DNA of 64,000 nt from Ailurus styani (Eukaryota; Chordata; Mammalia; Carnivora; Ailuridae), in the NCBI GenBank assembly GCA_002007465.1, contig LNAC01000728.1, forward strand, positions 310,001-374,000, read 5' to 3'. This document shows, in pieces, positions 1 to 11,575 of this stretch. The notes beneath the pieces were generated by a model. The model was not told where the DNA came from, ran no database searches, and saw nothing but the letters and a program-made list of their open reading frames with translations. The stretch's first letter is position 1; each line of letters opens with the position of its first letter. The translations under genes were made by a program, and so were the position numbers.

Positions 1-1239
1 ATTTTACTACTAGTATTCATGGTATTAGTAGTAAGAAAAATAAAATAATAAAACAACATCCAGTCTATGGAACATTTCTTTTATGTGAAATTCAACAAGA
101 CAAATCGAAGGCAGATGAAGAACCACATCAGAAAAAGTGTATTGTAAAGCAGCAGAAAGTTTGACCAAACATTGCCCACAAAATTAGCACATTTAAAGGA
201 AACATGGCCTATATGAGGAAAAAGCCCAATGTGGAGCTAGTGGGGGTCAGTGGGTAAAAGAGTAGAATCTCTAAACAGAGGACAGGAAAGAAATGTAAGG
301 GGGGAAAAAAAACCCAGAGGGAAGCAAGAAAAGAAACAAGAAAGAAACAGATACAACTGAAAAAATTAGAAATGAGGAAGGCAGGATTGAGAACCCTGAG
401 CAAAACTCTTAAGAGTTTAGAGGATTAATGGAAAGAAGGTAGATATGGAATACGTACAAAGGAGTGCCAATATATGCATAATTGGTGTCCATGAGGAAAT
501 GTACAAGACAAATGGAACAGGAATAAAATATTCAAATATATACTCAGGAAATCTTTTCTGAAATTTAGAAATACCTTAATCTTCACATTTAATAGGTACA
601 TCATGTCTCAGGAGAAAAAAAAATTTCAAATCCATCAAAATCCGTATATATTCTACTATGTTAGTGGATTTAGAGTTTATAAAAATAATCCCAGAGACGT
701 GCCCAATAAGTCAAATCAAATACCTTATAAATTGGCAAAATGGGTATTTGGTATTCATGTTGGCCATCCAGCTTCTGAATATACTACTATATATAGGTAA
801 TTCTTTCTATATAGGTAATTCTTTCTGAATTTTAAGTCTTGGTGAAGTGCAGCAACCAATCCTAATTTGAGTCGTAAAAATGTTAGGCCCTCTCTTTCCC
901 AGCCTCCCTCATAGTTAGAGCACAGGGTCATGATGTGGGATTCACCAACCAGTCACTCATATCGTATTTTGACACAGGAGTTAGTAATGTGAGGAGAAAG
1001 AGGTGAGGGAAGCCTCTATCCTTGGCACTGACAGCACGTATTAGCTGGAAGGTAAAATTTCTGGCACCAACACTTGAATGAGATTTAGAAGTAGCAGTGG
1101 TGAAAACTGTAGCCTCTAGTACATGTTAGCAGCAGCAAATTTCTGTTTGTCTTAATTTGTTATTTTTGGTCTTTTGGTGAAGAGAGTTAATTATGCTCCT
1201 CAGTTTATTTGCTTTAGTATGATTGGTTCAAAGATGGCA
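1..1239. other. AT-rich non-coding stretch
   Basis: No recognisable gene or well-preserved repeat. The only ORFs are under 70 codons with no family resemblance. It contains a perfect 18-bp tandem duplication at 790-825, listed separately. Old, unrecognised repeat relics are possible. Confidence -1.
790..825. repeat. 18-bp perfect tandem duplication
   Basis: The unit TATATAGGTAATTCTTTC occurs twice back to back with no mismatch (790-807 and 808-825), suggesting a recent slippage-type duplication. Confidence -1.
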
Positions 1240-1460
1240 ACTATTTTGTTTTAATTATGATTCATTCCCTTTTGTTTCCCAAATTTCCCTTTCACACTAT
1301 AAGTAACACTTTTTTCCCCAACCCTTGCCCCCATTCCCAGGCAGCCACTGATATAAACTCTGTCATTATAGGTTAAGTTTGTATTTTCTAGATTTTGGAT
1401 ACATGGAACCACAGTTTAGACACTCTTTTTTGTCAGACTTTTCACAAAGCACAATAATTA

Positions 1461-1665
1461 TTTTTTTAAAAGATTTTATTTATTTATTTAAGAGAAAGAG
1501 AGAGAGCATGAGCAGGGGAGAGGGCCAGAGGAAGAGGGAGAAGCAGACTCCCCCCTGAGCAGGGAATCAGACTTGGAACTCCACATGGGACTCAATCCCA
1601 GGGCCCCAGAATTACCACCTGAGCTGAAGGCACCTGCTTAACTGAATGAGCCACCCAGGCACCCA
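1461..1665 (-). mobile_element. Can-SINE inserted in L1
   Basis: The left edge is AAAGATTTTATTTATTTATT (complement of the SINE A-rich tail). A purine-rich body follows, then the tRNA-derived head ending in GAGCCACCCAGGCACCC. The flanks share an imperfect duplication around 'AGCA(CA)ATAATTATTT' (about 1448-1461 and 1663-1677), the expected target-site duplication. The diverged body suggests an older copy. Confidence -1.
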
Positions 1666-2591
1666 GCATAATTATTTGATAATCCATCTATGTTGTGTGT
1701 ATTTAATAGTTCATTATATTGATGTGTAGTAATTCATTGTATGACATATTGCAATTTGATTATCCACTAATCTATTGATGGGCATTAGGGTTATTTATAG
1801 ATGCAGGCTGTTTAATAGAAGTTGCTACGATTATCCATATACAATTCTTTATATGGTCACAGTCTTGCAATTCTCACAGGGTCACACCTAGAAATGGAAT
1901 GTCTGAATAATATAACAGGTATATAGCTCACATTTTAGGAAATGCCAGACTGTTTGCCCATGGTTGTGCTATTACACATTCTCATTAAGAGTGTAGGGGA
2001 ATTTCAGTTTCTGTATATTCTAGACAATACTCAATATAGTCATTCTTTTTATTTTTAACTGTTCTAATAGGCAGGTAAAAGTATCTCATTGTGATTCAAT
2101 TAGCATTTCCCTAATGATTAATGATGTTAATAATCCTCTCATTTGTAAATTTGCCATTCATATATCTTACATGTTTAAATCCTCTACCAAATATCAAAAA
2201 ATTGAGTTACTGTTTTCTTATTATTAGTTCTGAGAATTTTAAGACATATATTCTGGATACAATTCATTACACGACTGGCAAATATTTTCTCCCAAATTGA
2301 AGTTTACCTTTTCATTCTTTGGTTTTCAAAAAGCAGACATTTTTCATTTTGAAGTGTAACTTATTATATTTTTTCATTTATAAACCATGCTTTTATTGTT
2401 GTATTTAACTTTGTCTAACTCAAGGTTATACAGATTTTCTTTCCTGTTTTCTTCTAGAAATTTTATAGCCTTAGGTTTTACATGTAAATTTAAAATCCAT
2501 TTTGAGTTCATTATTAATTGCATAAAGTATGAATTGAAGTTCGTTTTGGTTTTTTGTATATGGATAGCCAATTAATCCAGCACCATTTGTT

Positions 2592-2794
2592 TTGTTTTGT
2601 TTTTTAGATTTTATTTATTTATTTGACAAAGAGAGAGATCAGATCACAAGTAGGCAGAGAGGCAGGCAGAGAGAGAGGAGGAAGCAGGCTCCCCACTGAG
2701 CAGGGAGCCCGATGCAGGCCTCATTCCCAGGACCCTGAGATCATGACCTGAGCCCAAGGCAGAGGCTTTAACCCATTGAGCCACCCAGGTGCCC
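2592..2794 (-). mobile_element. Can-SINE, mustelid-like subfamily, inserted in L1
   Basis: A T-rich edge and TTTTATTTATTTATTTGACA are followed by GTAGGCAGAGAGGCAGGCAGA and a head ending GAGCCACCCAGGTGCCC. The flanks carry 'ACCATTTGTT' on both sides (about 2582-2591 and 2796-2805), a target-site duplication. The surrounding L1 resumes after it. Confidence -1.
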
Positions 2795-3250
2795 AACCAT
2801 TTGTTAAGAATCAGAGAGAAAGAGAGACACTATCTTTTTTTTTTTTTTTCATAAACTGGTGTGATTCTGTTTCTGGACTCTCTATTCTGGTTAACTGATA
2901 TATTTGTCTATCTTTAAGCCAATACCACAACACTTTGATGAAAGTGACTTTTAATAAGCCCTAAAATCAGGTAGTATTATTCTTCCAACTTAGGTTCTCT
3001 TTCAAAGGCTTCTACTACTTTGAATTTACATGAATTTCAGAATTAGCTTGTCTATTTTACAGACATGTCCTCTAAGATTTTGACTGGGTCTATTTTTAAA
3101 TTGTAGACTAATTTTGGGAAGACTAACATTTTAACAAATTTGTATCTTCTGACCCATCAACACAGTATATCACAACTTTTATTTAGGTCCTAATTTCAAG
3201 TAGAAGTGTTTTAATACATTTTAGTATCCATGGCTTATCTATCTTTTAAG

Positions 3251-3331
3251 TACCTCTAAAGTATTTCATATTTCATACTCTAAGTATGAAAGAGGAGAAC
3301 TTACCTCTAAGTATTTCATATTTCATACTCT
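3251..3331. repeat. About 51-bp tandem duplication
   Basis: TACCTCTAA(A)GTATTTCATA followed by TTTCATACTCT occurs at 3251-3281 and again at 3302-3331. The segment between contains the inverse (AAGTATGAAAG), so the block can also fold into short hairpins. It lies inside the old L1. Confidence -1.
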
Positions 3332-3922
3332 CTAAAGAGTATTTCATACCTCTTCATATGCTGGTATAAATGGAATTATTTTTAATTTCATTTTAAATGT
3401 CCATTGCTAGTATATAGAAATAATTAATATTTGTATATTGATCTTGTGTCTTACAAGTTCATTGAATTCACTTTTAGCTGTAGTAGTTTTTGGAGATTCC
3501 ATGAGATTTTCTACAAAACTGATCATGTTGTTTATGAATAAAAATGATTTTACTTCTTCCTTACTAATCTGGATGCTTTCTTTTTTCTTTATTCAGCTGG
3601 CTAGAACCTCCAGCTGAATAGCAAGAAAGAGAGTAGACATTCTTGTCTTGTTCTTGCTGTTTAGTATAAGAGCACTGAGCCATTCCCCATTAAGAATGAT
3701 GTTAGCTCTAGGTTTTCCTCAGAGGCCTTTATCAGGCTGAAGTTCCATTCTATCACTTGTTTGCTGAGAGGTTGTTTGTTCCTTTGTTTGTTTAATCATT
3801 AATGGATGTTGGATTTTATCAAACGCTTTTCTTGCATTCTTAATGAATGTAGAGCTTCATTTAGTAAACAACAAAATATCTGTTTCAAGATGTCAAACCC
3901 AGTGTCTCTTTTACAAAATGCT

Positions 3923-3947
3923 GTATGTGTGTGTGTATGTGTGTGTA
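3923..3947. repeat. Short interrupted (GT)n
   Basis: A TGTGTGTGTG run interrupted by TATG, about 25 bp, inside L1 debris. Confidence -1.
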
Positions 3948-4319
3948 ATTTTAATCTAATCTGAATGGTTCTGTCTTTCATTTAGTGAGATTAACCAATT
4001 TTCAATTAGTGTACATTCTGTTCTCTTGGTCATTATTTTTTCCACATTATTTCATATTTCCAAATTTCTGTATTTTCTTTCCCCCCCTTTTGTCTTCTTT
4101 CCTGCATTCCTGGAAATAATTAGAATTGTCTTCTCTGGCTTAAAAAATCATACATTCTATTTTTATTCTCATGGCTTAGATCATGACACCTACGCGTGTT
4201 GTATTATGCCTTTTGTCATTTCAACTTACCAAACATCTACTTCTTCCCCATGAAAAAGACAAGCCTATCATTTTCTTTCAGATTTCTTCAACCTATAGTG
4301 TAAACCAATTCTTAAAATA

Positions 4320-4665
4320 TCTGAAATGAAATAATAAAGGTGGGATTTCAGTTTGGTAAAGAAAGAATGATGTGTTTAATAAGTGACACTGGCATAGTTA
4401 TCTACCCATCAGGGAAAAAAATACAGTTAAATCCCTATTATGCTCCATGTAAAAATAAATTTCACATGGATTAGAAATCTAAATGTAAATGATATAAAAA
4501 CATAATTTTTAAGCTAAATTTTCAACTAATTTTTAAACTAAATTGTTTACAAGAATATTGATATAACCTCAGGGTAGGGAATGCCTTTTTTTTGGCCAAA
4601 CAGGAAACCAGAAACCATAAATGAAATCATGGCAGATTTCTTGCATTCCATAAAACTTAAAAAAA
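4320..4665 (+). mobile_element. Degraded L1 ORF2 fragment, sense
   Basis: The stretch around 'cacatggattagaaatctaaatgtaaa' (4463-4489) and 'cctcagggtagggaatgcc' (4567-4585) follows the sense order of L1 ORF2 with heavy divergence. Its orientation is opposite to the L1 on its left. The family is not certain. Confidence -1.
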
Positions 4666-4979
4666 TGATGTATTTTATTTGCTTTATGTTTTTTACCATG
4701 ATTTATTATATACTTTTATAAATAAGACATTGATAATTATCTTTGATTCCTGCTGAAAAAAACATGACTGTTTTTGTCACATAACAAATCTTGCTTATTC
4801 CATCTAGCCATTGAAAATAATCTATTCTTTTTTTCTTGAAAAAATGTGTATTTTGCAGCCCACCAACATCCTATACTAGGTCAGCTATCATAATGGGATT
4901 TATTTTCTTTGTACTTCTCAGCTAATCCCAATGTATCATGTACCTCTTGTTTTTTTTCCTCACTCATTTTTTTAAACTT

Positions 4980-5278
4980 ATTGTCTTGAGCATATTGTCT
5001 AGAAACTTCCTGAGAATGGTGCATAGGAAAATTTCTATAGATTTTTTTTGTCTCCCATATTCTGATAACTTTGTTATGTATAGAATTCTAGATTCAAACT
5101 AATTTATTCTTAGAGCTTGGAAAAGCTCTTCCATTGCCTTCACGCATCCATTATTAGTGATAAGAATTCTGATGCAAGCTTGATTTCATCCTCTGAGGTT
5201 ATGTGTCATGTGATTTTACCTTTTAAGGATTTTCTCTTTATCCTTTGTGTTCTGAAATATTAGAGAAAGAATGGAAGA

Positions 5279-5335
<57 letters not shown>

Positions 5336-5620
5336 AACTTGAGGTCATCTGGATGATCATTTTGAATGGAAAAGTCTTATCTTCCCACATCTCTGATAAA
5401 TTATTTTATATTACTTACTTATTTAAGTTCCTCTCCATTTTCTATTTCTATTCTCTATTTCTAGAATTTTGTTAAATTTCGTTAGTAATCTATATGGCTT
5501 ATCTATTCTGTCATAATTATGTTTTTTTACTCCCTTCTGGTAAAGATTATTAATTTTTGCTCTTACCCTTTCATTGAACTTTAAATTAAAGCAAACTATT
5601 TTCTTTAACATCTTAATTTT
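4980..5620 (-). mobile_element. Probable old L1 antisense debris with (GT)n
   Basis: Phrases such as 'attctagattcaaacta', 'ccattgccttc' and 'gataagaattctgatgcaagcttgattt' resemble reverse-complement L1 internal sequence common in old mammalian L1 copies. The match is loose. 4665-4980 is AT-rich with nothing recognisable. Confidence -1.
5281..5332. repeat. (GT)26 microsatellite
   Basis: An uninterrupted GT dinucleotide run of about 52 bp, likely length-variable between individuals. Confidence -1.
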
Positions 5621-5624
5621 ATTT

Positions 5625-5870
5625 GTTTTTTTCAGTGTTCCAAGATTCATTATTTATGTATCACACCCAGTGCTCCAGGCAATACATGCCCTCCTTAATA
5701 TCCACCACCAGGCTCACCCATTCCCTCCTTCCCTCCATAACCCTCAATTTGTTTCTCAGAATCCACAGTCTCCCATCTTTCATCTCCCCCTCCGATTTAC
5801 CCCCAATTCACTTTTCCTTTCCTTCTCCTAATGTCCTCCATTTTATTCCTTATGTTCCACACTATTTTTA
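5625..5870 (-). mobile_element. Carnivore L1 3' UTR, antisense, 5'-truncated
   Basis: After a T-rich edge (the poly-A tail in reverse), the sequence runs 'attcattatttatg', 'cacccagtgctcca', 'ccctccttaatatccacc', 'ctcagaatccacagtctc' and 'tcctaatgtcctcca'. It is the reverse complement of the L1 3' end seen in sense at 8000-8340 in this window. Only about 250 bp remains. Two overlapping ORFs here are read through this UTR and are not genes. Confidence -1.
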
Positions 5871-5876
5871 ATCTCC

Positions 5877-6484
5877 AAGATACCTTTCATAGTTTTTCTC
5901 TTTTTTAATAAGGCATACAAAACAAATCTCAATTTATTTGTCATGACAATATTCCAGTGCTTCTCTCCAGTAATGCACTGAAAAGTAAATAGTGTGAAGT
6001 TAATGGGCATTTCATTTGTAGTACATGCTAAGAATTGCAATTGTATATTAAATTTCTCTGATTACAATAGTAAAACATGTTCATTGTATCAACTTTAGAA
6101 AATGCAACCACTACCAAGAAATAACAGCCTAACACCATTTGGCTTCCTTTCAGGCTAGATTTTTTTGCTTACATCTTTTGCTTTTATTATTTTTAAGTTA
6201 TGTAATTCCTGTTTCCTGTTTCATGATTTTTTTTACCTAATATTCTTTATAATACCTTATTCATGAAGTTAAATATTCTTGGAAAGCAGTTTTTAAGCTA
6301 GTGTTACATCAAACACTATAATGTGTTTATTACTTATAGTTTTTCATATTTTTTTGTTGCCACAGTCTATTCTTGTTTTATAGAGGTAGCAATCTTTCTG
6401 AATCTAATATTTGTAACTTTTTAAAAGTTCAGTTATGTTCCATGAATTATCTATTTATTTTAGGTTTAGTTGATTTTGAGTTTT
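5877..6484. other. AT-rich stretch with possible ancient repeat
   Basis: No gene seen. 6060-6180 ('gttcattgtatcaactttagaaaatgcaa' then 'cttcctttcaggctag') has the feel of an ancient interspersed repeat, but I cannot name the family. Confidence -1.
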
Positions 6485-6500
6485 AAAAATATCTTCATTA

Positions 6501-6705
6501 GTGGGGGCTTGGGTGGTGTGGTCAGTTAAGCATCCAACTCTTTGTATTCAGGTCAGGTCATGATCTCAGGACTAAGGTTGTGAGATTTAGCCCCATGTCA
6601 GGCTCTGCACTCATAGGGAGTTTTCTGATATTCTCTCCCTCCCTCTGCCCCTCCTGCCTGTGCCTGCTCTCTCTCCATCTCTCAAATAAATAAATAAATC
6701 TTTTC
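6501..6705 (+). mobile_element. Can-SINE, older diverged copy, with target-site duplication
   Basis: The head GGGGGCTTGGGTGG is followed by 'aggtcatgatctcagga', a CT-rich body and (AAAT)n. The flanks repeat AAAAATAT(AT)CTTCATTAG at 6485-6501 and about 6705-6723, a clear target-site duplication with a 2-bp indel. Confidence -1.
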
Positions 6706-6724
6706 AAAAATATATCTTCATTAG

Positions 6725-7440
6725 CACTATTTATTTTCCTCATATTTCTGGTAAATGATTTGTTGTCCATTATATTTAGGCATGAAGGATAATTGATTTT
6801 TTAGGTAGTTGCAATAATGTTCTTATAGGACTTCTTAATGAACTCATTGGGAACTCTATGTCTGTTGTAAAACTTGTCAACTGGAAGGTTTTACTTTAAA
6901 TCTGCAGGTAGAGTGGAGATGGTCATTACAATATAAGTAATAGATTTAGAAGCCTTAGTGTTTCTTGAGAGGCAACTTGAGTACTATCAAAGGAGAGAAC
7001 TCTTGTTGGTTTTATTTCTTCCATTTTGTCTACTAGGCAGCCAGTTGTGAGGGTGGGGCTGAAGATAAGGAGAGCCAATAAGGCTGTTATTCTTTAAATC
7101 ACCTTTAATTAGTTTCTCTGTTTGGGGTCCCTATTTTGTATCTGAATAGACCCTCTCTCATGTTATTCCATAGGGATTGGATCTTACCTCTTTCTATGAG
7201 TTTACACGCCAAGTATGGAGAGGCAGAGAGTATATAAGGAAACAAATCAACAAGCATTGTAATTTCAAACAATGATTGTAAGTATGAGAAAAATAAAATA
7301 GAATGATAGTTATAAAAAGAGACAGTGAGAGGTACTTTACTTTTTGCTTCAAAAAAATAAAGATTCATTTTTCAAGATAAATATTTGGAAAGAAAAAGCA
7401 TGGTGATTTGATTTCTTTGTTTTTATCAATGTTATATTAG
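6725..7440. other. Non-repetitive stretch
   Basis: I see no gene or clear repeat. A minus-strand ORF of 87 codons at 7105-7368 has no recognisable family or codon bias and is probably chance. Confidence -1.
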
Positions 7441-7467
7441 TAAGGATAGAAATATCCTTGCACTTTA

Positions 7468-7642
7468 GGGCGCCTGGGTGGCTCAGTGGGTTAAAGCCTC
7501 TGCTTTTGGCTCAGGTCATGATCTCAGTGTCCTGGGATCGAGGCCCACATTGGGCTCTCTGCTNNNNNNNNNNNNNNNNNNNNNNNNNNNNNNNNNNNNN
7601 NNNNNNNNNNNNNNNNNNNNNNNNNNNNNNNNNNNAAAAAAA
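7468..7642 (+). mobile_element. Young Can-SINE, interior lost in assembly gap
   Basis: The head GGGCGCCTGGGTGGCTCAGT continues to 'cccacattgggctctctgct', then 72 Ns, then A8. A 21-bp target-site duplication beginning AGAAATATCC flanks it perfectly (7448-7468 and 7643-7663). The near-consensus head and perfect duplication mark a recent insertion. Confidence -1.
7564..7635. other. Assembly gap (72 N)
   Basis: A run of 72 N replaces the CT-rich body and part of the tail of the SINE. A complete SINE body should fill roughly this length. Confidence -1.
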
Positions 7643-7698
7643 AGAAATATCCTTGCACTTTAGTAAGGATAGAAATAAAATACAAACAAATTTGTAAT

Positions 7699-7946
7699 GG
7701 AAAGAGATGAGATGCACTTCAACAGACAAATGGATAAAGAAGATATGTTCCATATAGACAATGGAATATTACTTAGCCNTATTCTTTGAGGCCCACTGAT
7801 TTGAACAATTGTTTTTGAGACAGGACTTTGAATAAAGAATATCTTGGTCCACAATCGCTAAACTGTGGAAAGAGCTGAGATGCCCTTCAACAGACAAATG
7901 GATAAAGAAGATATGTTCCATATAGACAATGGAATATTACTTAGCC
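7699..7946. repeat. 80-bp duplication around single N at 7779
   Basis: 7699-7778 and 7867-7946 are the same 80-bp L1 segment with two mismatches. The left copy ends exactly at the N. This looks like a join of overlapping contigs rather than a biological repeat. Confidence -1.
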
Positions 7947-8109
7947 ATCAGAAAGGATGAATATCTGACATTTGTATCAACATGGACGGGACTGGAGGAG
8001 ATTATGCTGAGTGAAATAAGTCAAGCAATTATCATATGGTTTCACTTACTTGTGGAACATAAGGGATAAAATGGAGGACATTAGGAGAAGGAAAGGAAAA
8101 GTGAATTGT

Positions 8110-8336
8110 GAGGGAGGAGGGGGGATGGGTGAACCTGGTGGTGGGTATTAAGGACGGCACATATTGCATGGAGCACTGGGTGTGGTGCATAAACANGATG
8201 AAAGATGAGAGACTGTGGACTCTGAGAAACAAACTGAGGATTATGGAGGGGAGGGAGGAGGGGGGATGGGTGAGCCTGGTGGTGGGTATTAAGGAGGGCA
8301 CATATTGCATGGAGCACTGGGTGTGGTGCATAAACA
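8110..8336. repeat. 86-bp duplication around single N at 8196
   Basis: 8110-8195 and 8251-8336 are the same L1 3' UTR segment with two mismatches. The left copy again ends at the N. The L1 segment normally found between 'gtgaattg' and 'agagactgtggactctgag' is partly displaced. Confidence -1.
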
Positions 8337-8385
8337 ATGAATCTTGCACTGAAAAAAATAAAATAAAATTAGATGTTAAAAAAAT

Positions 8386-11380
8386 ATCTTTATCTAGAAG
8401 TAAAGTTTATTAAGCAAATGAAAACAGCTCCATAACTGCTATAAATGAGTAGAAAGGGGAGAATATTTAAACTAAACATAAAACCTTATTTTAAGTTCAA
8501 TTAAGGCAAATCACTCATGTCTATATGTAAAATAGGAACTCTGTATATGTCCACCATCATAGTTTCTGGCACCACGGGCTTTTGAAAATAATAAAACTGA
8601 AACTGCATTACTTTTAAAATATCCTATAAAGAAGACTTCTTACCAAATTAGATTGACCTTTTCCTTGTTAGTCCAAATCAGTAGGGTTTGACTAAATGCC
8701 TGGAAATATATAGAAAACACCAGATGTTGAAAAGTCAGGAAACTAGCAAAACCCTAAATTTCACATAATTTCTGGTTCACTTGTGAAAACTCAAGGGGAG
8801 CAGAAATCTTTCTGTAAGTATCTGAAGAAAGAGCCTGCTGAGAGGTTAGGAGTGTTTAGAAAAGGCAGGTGGGAGGATGAAAGACAGGAAGAAGTTAGGA
8901 GTTTCATGTTGGAATACCCGTCCAAACAGAATCATCATATTACTTGGGCTGTGATTAAAAAGTATGTGCACTGTCCATTTCTTCCCTTCAACATAATCTA
9001 CTGCTACCTGATTTGTTTACTTTTCAACTCTCACTGAAGTCTCCAATCATGATTAAATAAAAGTATTTTCCAATTTATGTCTCATGGAATATGAGTTTCA
9101 CAGGAAATTAATTCATACTAAGGTGTTACAGGATGCAAAGAGCTCTGTGACCAAATAAGTTTGGGAACTTCTGTGTTAAGTGATACTTTCCATTTATTGC
9201 AAAATTTCTCAGATTCTTTAGTGTGCTAGCATACATCGTGAATCTCTAAGGTGAGCATAGTATATGTACTGTTTCCCAAAGGTCCTGAATATTTTTATTT
9301 TGCAGAACAGCTTTTAGGGATAGTACTTTATGTCATGCTATAGTAAGCACTCAGCTATCAAAGAAGCTAGAGACCTGAGATTAAAATGAGGAAAAGGAGT
9401 CCAAATATTAGGGGAAGTCTTAGTCTATTCTGTGGATTATACCATTTCAGTTAGGACAGTACTTCTCAAAACACTTGGGATGGAGGGCCAGTTTTGTTTG
9501 TTGTGTTTAAGTTACTAATTTCACCTTGATTCAGACTTTTATAAAATGCATTAGTATATTACTCAGAAAATGAGAAGACAAAACCATAAAATACAATTTA
9601 TGAAACTCATTACAATGGGAAATTGCTATCGAACTTTCTAAACCTAGACTCTCAATTTCTCTTTCCTCAATTCTGTCATTGCAAACCAGTAACAGGATTG
9701 GCTTACTGATACCGGTTCACACTGACTGGTCCAGAGGCAGAGTATGTGCACGTAAGCAGCATCTAAACCATAAACTGCTACTCTGAGTCTGGATGAAATG
9801 GACTCTCCCAAGGTCACTCCCCGTCCCCACACCCCACTGATGAATATATGGGAATCATGGCAATGTGGGATGTGATCTATTTTTATCTGAAAACTGAAAC
9901 CAATAATGACCTCATCAAGCTATCACAATATACATACTTTTCTTTCCACTTTCCCCTTTTCCCACAAACAGAGAATCATAAAGACATGTAGAAACCTCAG
10001 AGTTTGATGCAGGCTTTTTCTTCTATTTGTTTTCCCAGTCACAGGATTCCCTCCCTGGCCACAGAAGTAGGTTATCTTGTCGGCATTGATTTCCAGGTCT
10101 CTGAATACCTGAATCAGTACTGGTTACATGATGTGGCCACCCTGAAAATAACTGCTAAATATAAGCAGCTGGAGTTCAAAATTGCAATCAGATCTTTCCC
10201 CCCACAATATCTGATATAGGGTGTGTGTTTGGGGGGTATACACATGCTTATATGTGTATGAGTGTTTATGGATGTCTCTTTGGGGGGATACTTTGTAGCC
10301 CTGTAACTCATGGTCTTAGGTGTTTGCTTTTTCTATTTCTTCTGTGAACCTCTCTGCTGGAGCCTGTGGACCTTTCCCTGCTCACAGTCAGAGATCTAGA
10401 ATCCCTGGTTGTCTTCTCCAAATACTTATGCAAACCTACATCTCCCAAAGGACCTATTCTAATACTGTGTTCTGTTCTTTTGATTGGATAAAACCATCAA
10501 TAGAGTGTGATTTTTTTACTTTTCTCTGCTAGACCTCCTTCACACTTTGCTTCTTGTTTCCTTTACTATTAATTTAAATTATCCTCTGTTATGGATCGCA
10601 GCTTCCATGCTATAGTGGCAAGAGAAGGCAATGGATCTGCTAATAGCTGCTTAATTGATGGTTTTTGGTGGGGGAAATTTTAGCCTATATACATCACCAG
10701 ATAATATTTTAAGTCAAAGAACCAAATGGCTTCCAGAGCTATGAAAAGGCAATTTCCCATACTCTCTCACTTATGGTTAGCTTGTTACTGGCAAGAAGTC
10801 ATGTTTATTAAGAAACTTTTTCAGCACATAAAATCTTGAGCTTCTGATTCCTAAAGGTAACACAAAACTGTCCATTTGTCTTTTTGTTTGGGTTCCTCAT
10901 CTTCTACTCAGTTACATCAGACATTAAAGGGAATTTAAACACTTTCCAGAAATCAGTCTGGCCCTGCTTCCTTTCATCATGAGAGGGTGCCATGTTGGCA
11001 TTTTCAAAATAATATTGATATACACCACCTCCAAAAACTTAGTATTCCTAACTTGACTACTCATTTGCAGGGAGAAGGGAGAGGAACAAATAATCATATA
11101 TCAAATGCTTGGCATTTGAAATGTATCAAATACATTTCTTCTCTTCTAAAAATCTTAAGTGCATCAGGAAATTTTTAGAGCAACACATTAACGACAAATG
11201 TTTTTGCTATTCTTTTTCATATTTCACACTTCTCCTCTCCCTCAAAACTGAAGCTGGCATACACTGGTCATTGTGCTTAAGTGACAATGACAGAGAGGGG
11301 GAGTTTCATAATGAGAAAGGTGGGAGATACACATTTATAATTGATCTACTGATAAGACTTTTTTGTTTTTTAGAAAATCT
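8386..11380. other. About 3 kb of mostly non-repetitive DNA
   Basis: No gene, RNA or clear transposon recognised. ORFs here (for example 84 codons at 8783-9037, 71 codons at 10004-10219) match no family I know and have no splice or start context worth calling. 10207-10270 is weakly GT-rich. Confidence -1.
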
Positions 11381-11384
11381 TGCA

Positions 11385-11575
11385 GATTTTTATTTTTTAT
11401 TTATTTTTTATTTTTTTATTTATTTTTTGGGAGGGTTTGTTTATTTTTATTTTTTTAATTTTTATTTATTTATTTATTTATTATTATGATTTGCCCCAGG
11501 GGTACAGGTCTGTGAATCATCAGGCTTACACCTTTCACAGCACTCACCATAGCACAAACCCTCCCCAATGTCTTA
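11385..11575 (-). mobile_element. Carnivore L1 3' UTR fragment, antisense
   Basis: A long T/A-rich edge (11385-11488) leads into 'aggggtacaggtctgtgaatcatcaggcttacac' and 'cactcaccatagcacaaaccctccccaatgtc' (about 11500-11571). This is the reverse complement of the distal carnivore L1 3' UTR. The long T-rich edge represents the poly-A side. Two hydrophobic-looking ORFs here are translation of the T-run. Confidence -1.

Larger units (their letters stand above)
1240..3985 (-). mobile_element. Old L1 (L1M-type), antisense, 3' UTR and ORF2 portion
   Basis: Read left to right, this follows the reverse complement of a mammalian L1 from its 3' end into ORF2 in the right order. Recognisable points are the 3'-end stretch ending in a 'ttgatgggcattagggtt' motif near 1775-1793, 'atctcattgtgattcaattagcatttccct' at about 2083-2112, 'atattctggatacaattc' at about 2248, 'catggcttatctatc' near 3230, and 'atggatgttggattttatcaaa' near 3802. 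It is interrupted by SINEs at 1461-1665 and 2592-2794. Divergence, indels and a local duplication near 3251-3331 show it is old. ORF2 is not open. Possible continuation to about 4120 is too degraded to call. Confidence -1.
7699..8385 (+). mobile_element. Carnivore L1 3' end, sense, with assembly duplications
   Basis: 'gagatgcccttcaacagaca', 'ggaatattacttagccatca', 'acatggacgggactggagga' and 'agtgaaataagtcaagcaat' are the end of L1 ORF2. They are followed by the 3' UTR (G-rich tract, 'tattaaggagggcac', 'gagcactgggtgtggtgcataaacaatgaat') and an A-rich tail near 8352-8385. Two internal segments are duplicated around single Ns at 7779 and 8196 (see separate entries), so the local order is unreliable. 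The element is 5'-truncated and ORF2 is not open. Confidence -1.

Noticed and set aside
7468..7563. tRNA-like sequence with A/B-box character
   Set aside because: It is the tRNA-Lys-derived head of a Can-SINE and not a functional tRNA gene. The same applies to the other SINE and MIR heads.
8032..8349. 105-codon minus-strand ORF with internal repeats
   Set aside because: It is translation of the antisense L1 3' UTR and its assembly-duplicated copy across an N. The apparent protein repeat is an artefact.
11109..11489. 126-codon ORF with a hydrophobic C-terminus
   Set aside because: The hydrophobic part is translation of the T-rich edge of an L1 3' UTR. The rest has no family match.
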